A DNA stretch of 64,000 nucleotides from Panagrolaimus kolymaensis. Taxonomy: Eukaryota; Nematoda; Chromadorea; Rhabditida; Panagrolaimidae. The first letter of the stretch is position 1; the number at the start of each line of letters is the position of its first letter. Below, one piece after another: positions 63,122-64,000 of this stretch. Location: assembly GCA_028622995.1 (NCBI GenBank), contig JAJQJQ010000022.1, forward strand, positions 1,116,001 through 1,180,000. The letters run 5' to 3'. The notes below the pieces were generated by a model. The model searched no databases, had not been told where the DNA came from, and saw only the letters and a program-made list of their open reading frames with translations. The position numbers were made by a program, and so were the translations under genes.

Positions 63122-63568
63122 ATTAAGATCAGTGTTGGTTCGCCGCCACCGCCATCCGCTCGTCGGCGCAGAAATCCGCGCCGCCGCCGCCGTCGGCGGC
63201 GGCGGCGGCGACCTTTCAGCTTCAAATGGCGGCGCCGCCAAAATTAATTAAATTTTTCCAAAAAAAACAAAAATAATAATAGAAAAATCAAAAACTCAAC
63301 CATTAAAGAAGCTAAAATTTAAAGTTATTCTTTTTCTCCTTTTTAAAATTTCCTTTTATTATTGCTTTACTTTAGTTAAATTTATGTTAAAAACGCCTTT
63401 CATTTATATAGAAAAAAAAATTTTCTATTTTGGCGGCGTGGCGGTAATATTGGCGGCGGTGGCGGCGGCGCAGACGTCGGCGCCGCCAGAAATTGGACCT
63501 TGCCGCCGTCGGCGGCGGCGGCGGCGGCGGCGGCGATGAAATGCAAATGAGACAACACTGATTAAGAT
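63122..63568. mobile_element. hAT-like non-autonomous element with 8-bp target duplication
   Basis: The element proper is 63130-63560 (431 bp). It starts CAGTGTTGG and ends CAACACTG, and is flanked on both sides by ATTAAGAT (63122-63129 and 63561-63568). An 8-bp duplication with CAGTGTTG ends is the mark of the hAT superfamily. Both arms (about 63130-63240 and 63430-63560) are built of GCC/GGC triplets and are roughly reverse complements. The centre is AT-rich. There is no transposase, so it must move in trans. The arginine/glycine reading frames through the triplets are not genes. Confidence 0.88.
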
Positions 63569-63710
63569 TGCGGATTCAAATTTATTCGGCAACTGAAAAT
63601 CAAGCTGAATAATATTTATGGAAGATTGAGCTATTTTTTGCACACATAAGTTTGAAGTGCAATGTGTTTTGATAATTTATTAAATATTTCAACAAATTTC
63701 TGAATAGCAG

Positions 63711-63886
63711 TTATTCAACCTGAAATTCCATCAACTCATCAAACTTATAAAGCTTCGGACTTCAAAAATATCGTCATGGAAGCCTATGAAATGAACGAGT
63801 CTTTTGATTGCATTTCTATCTTTATCCAATTTCATTTTCTCAAACTTCGTCAAATTCTTGATAATACAATACGCGTTCGTTTTTAA
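63711..63886 (+). CDS. probable last exon of an unidentified gene
   Basis: After a TAGCAG acceptor, 58 codons read VIQPEIPSTHQTYKASDFKN and on to a TAA, with balanced coding-like composition. An AATAAA signal lies near 63922. An in-frame TGA just upstream of the acceptor shows it is not a longer single exon. The partner exons are not found in the gene-poor DNA upstream, and the hAT-like element would lie in the preceding intron. Family unknown. Confidence 0.4.
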
Positions 63887-64000
63887 CTGTAATTATAAAA
63901 TTTTTATGAACTATTATTATTTAATAAACTTTTGAACGAACCATACAAAAAGATGACATTTCTATTTAAAAAACCCCAAAAAAAATAAGTCAAAAACGAA

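Larger units (their letters stand above)
53495..63129. other. 9.6-kb gene-poor region with A/T tracts and dyad elements
   Basis: No open frame here has coding character; the longest are Phe- or Lys-rich products of homopolymer runs. The region is made of alternating A and T runs. It carries at least ten copies of the short dyad family and a GC-richer patch near 54700-54770 (GCGGCGCGGC, TCTGGGGTTTCCCCC) of unknown nature. The SPV-1 promoter should be in the first kilobases. Confidence 0.5.

Noticed and set aside
63010..63643. Arginine- and glycine-rich minus-strand ORFs
   Set aside because: They are readings of the GCC/GGC triplet arms of the hAT-like element, with no start context or domain.

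Overview
The window reads as AT-rich nematode nuclear DNA. Genes are split by small introns with GT donors and TTTTAG/TTTCAG acceptors, there are several families typical of nematodes (an EGO-1/RRF-1-type RNA-dependent RNA polymerase and an SPV-1-type F-BAR/C1/RhoGAP protein), and several genes have an acceptor-like site just before the start codon, as expected for spliced-leader addition. All exon models were made by hand from ORFs, splice consensus and reading phase. Identifications are by eye, with no database search, and the species is not identifiable this way.

Layout. 1-3085: an edge ORF of doubtful status and a complete alpha-tubulin gene (+). 3259-6872 (-): a UPF1-like superfamily 1 helicase, possibly two cistrons. 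8455-13935 (-): a 17-exon cellular RNA-dependent RNA polymerase, flanked on both sides by copies of one direct repeat. 15009-16103 (-): an unrecognised coiled-coil protein. 16883-19780 (-): SCYL1 pseudokinase. 20814-23250 (+): a Vasa-like DEAD-box helicase with motif II DEGD. 23983-25425 (-): mitochondrial acetyl-CoA acetyltransferase, divergent from 25951-26541 (+), a PRA1/ARL6IP5 membrane protein. 27630-27855: a broken copy of part of SCYL1. 28473-30141 (-): a second acetyl-CoA acetyltransferase without a presequence. 31771-32672 (+): a disordered Ser/Phe-rich repeat protein, convergent with a small Lys-rich protein at 32854-33321 (-). 33925-53494 (-): a very large SPV-1-like gene whose kilobase introns hold two foldback elements. 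53495-63129: gene-poor A/T-tract DNA with many copies of a short dyad element. 63130-63560: a GC-rich hAT-like element with an 8-bp target duplication. 63711-63886: a probable terminal exon of an unidentified gene.

Gene relations. Three RNA-handling proteins (RdRP, SF1 helicase, Vasa-like helicase) lie within about 20 kb. In nematodes these families work in germline small-RNA amplification and germ granules, so a functional neighbourhood is possible but not shown. The two thiolases use the same ketone-body/isoleucine chemistry in probably different compartments. SCYL1 and the PRA1 protein both act in ER-Golgi traffic. SPV-1 is a membrane-curvature-dependent Rho regulator. The most unusual non-genic signals are the dispersed dyad family, the near-perfect 93-bp hairpin in an SPV-1 intron, the hAT-like element, and the duplicated patches around SCYL1, the RdRP and the thiolases.
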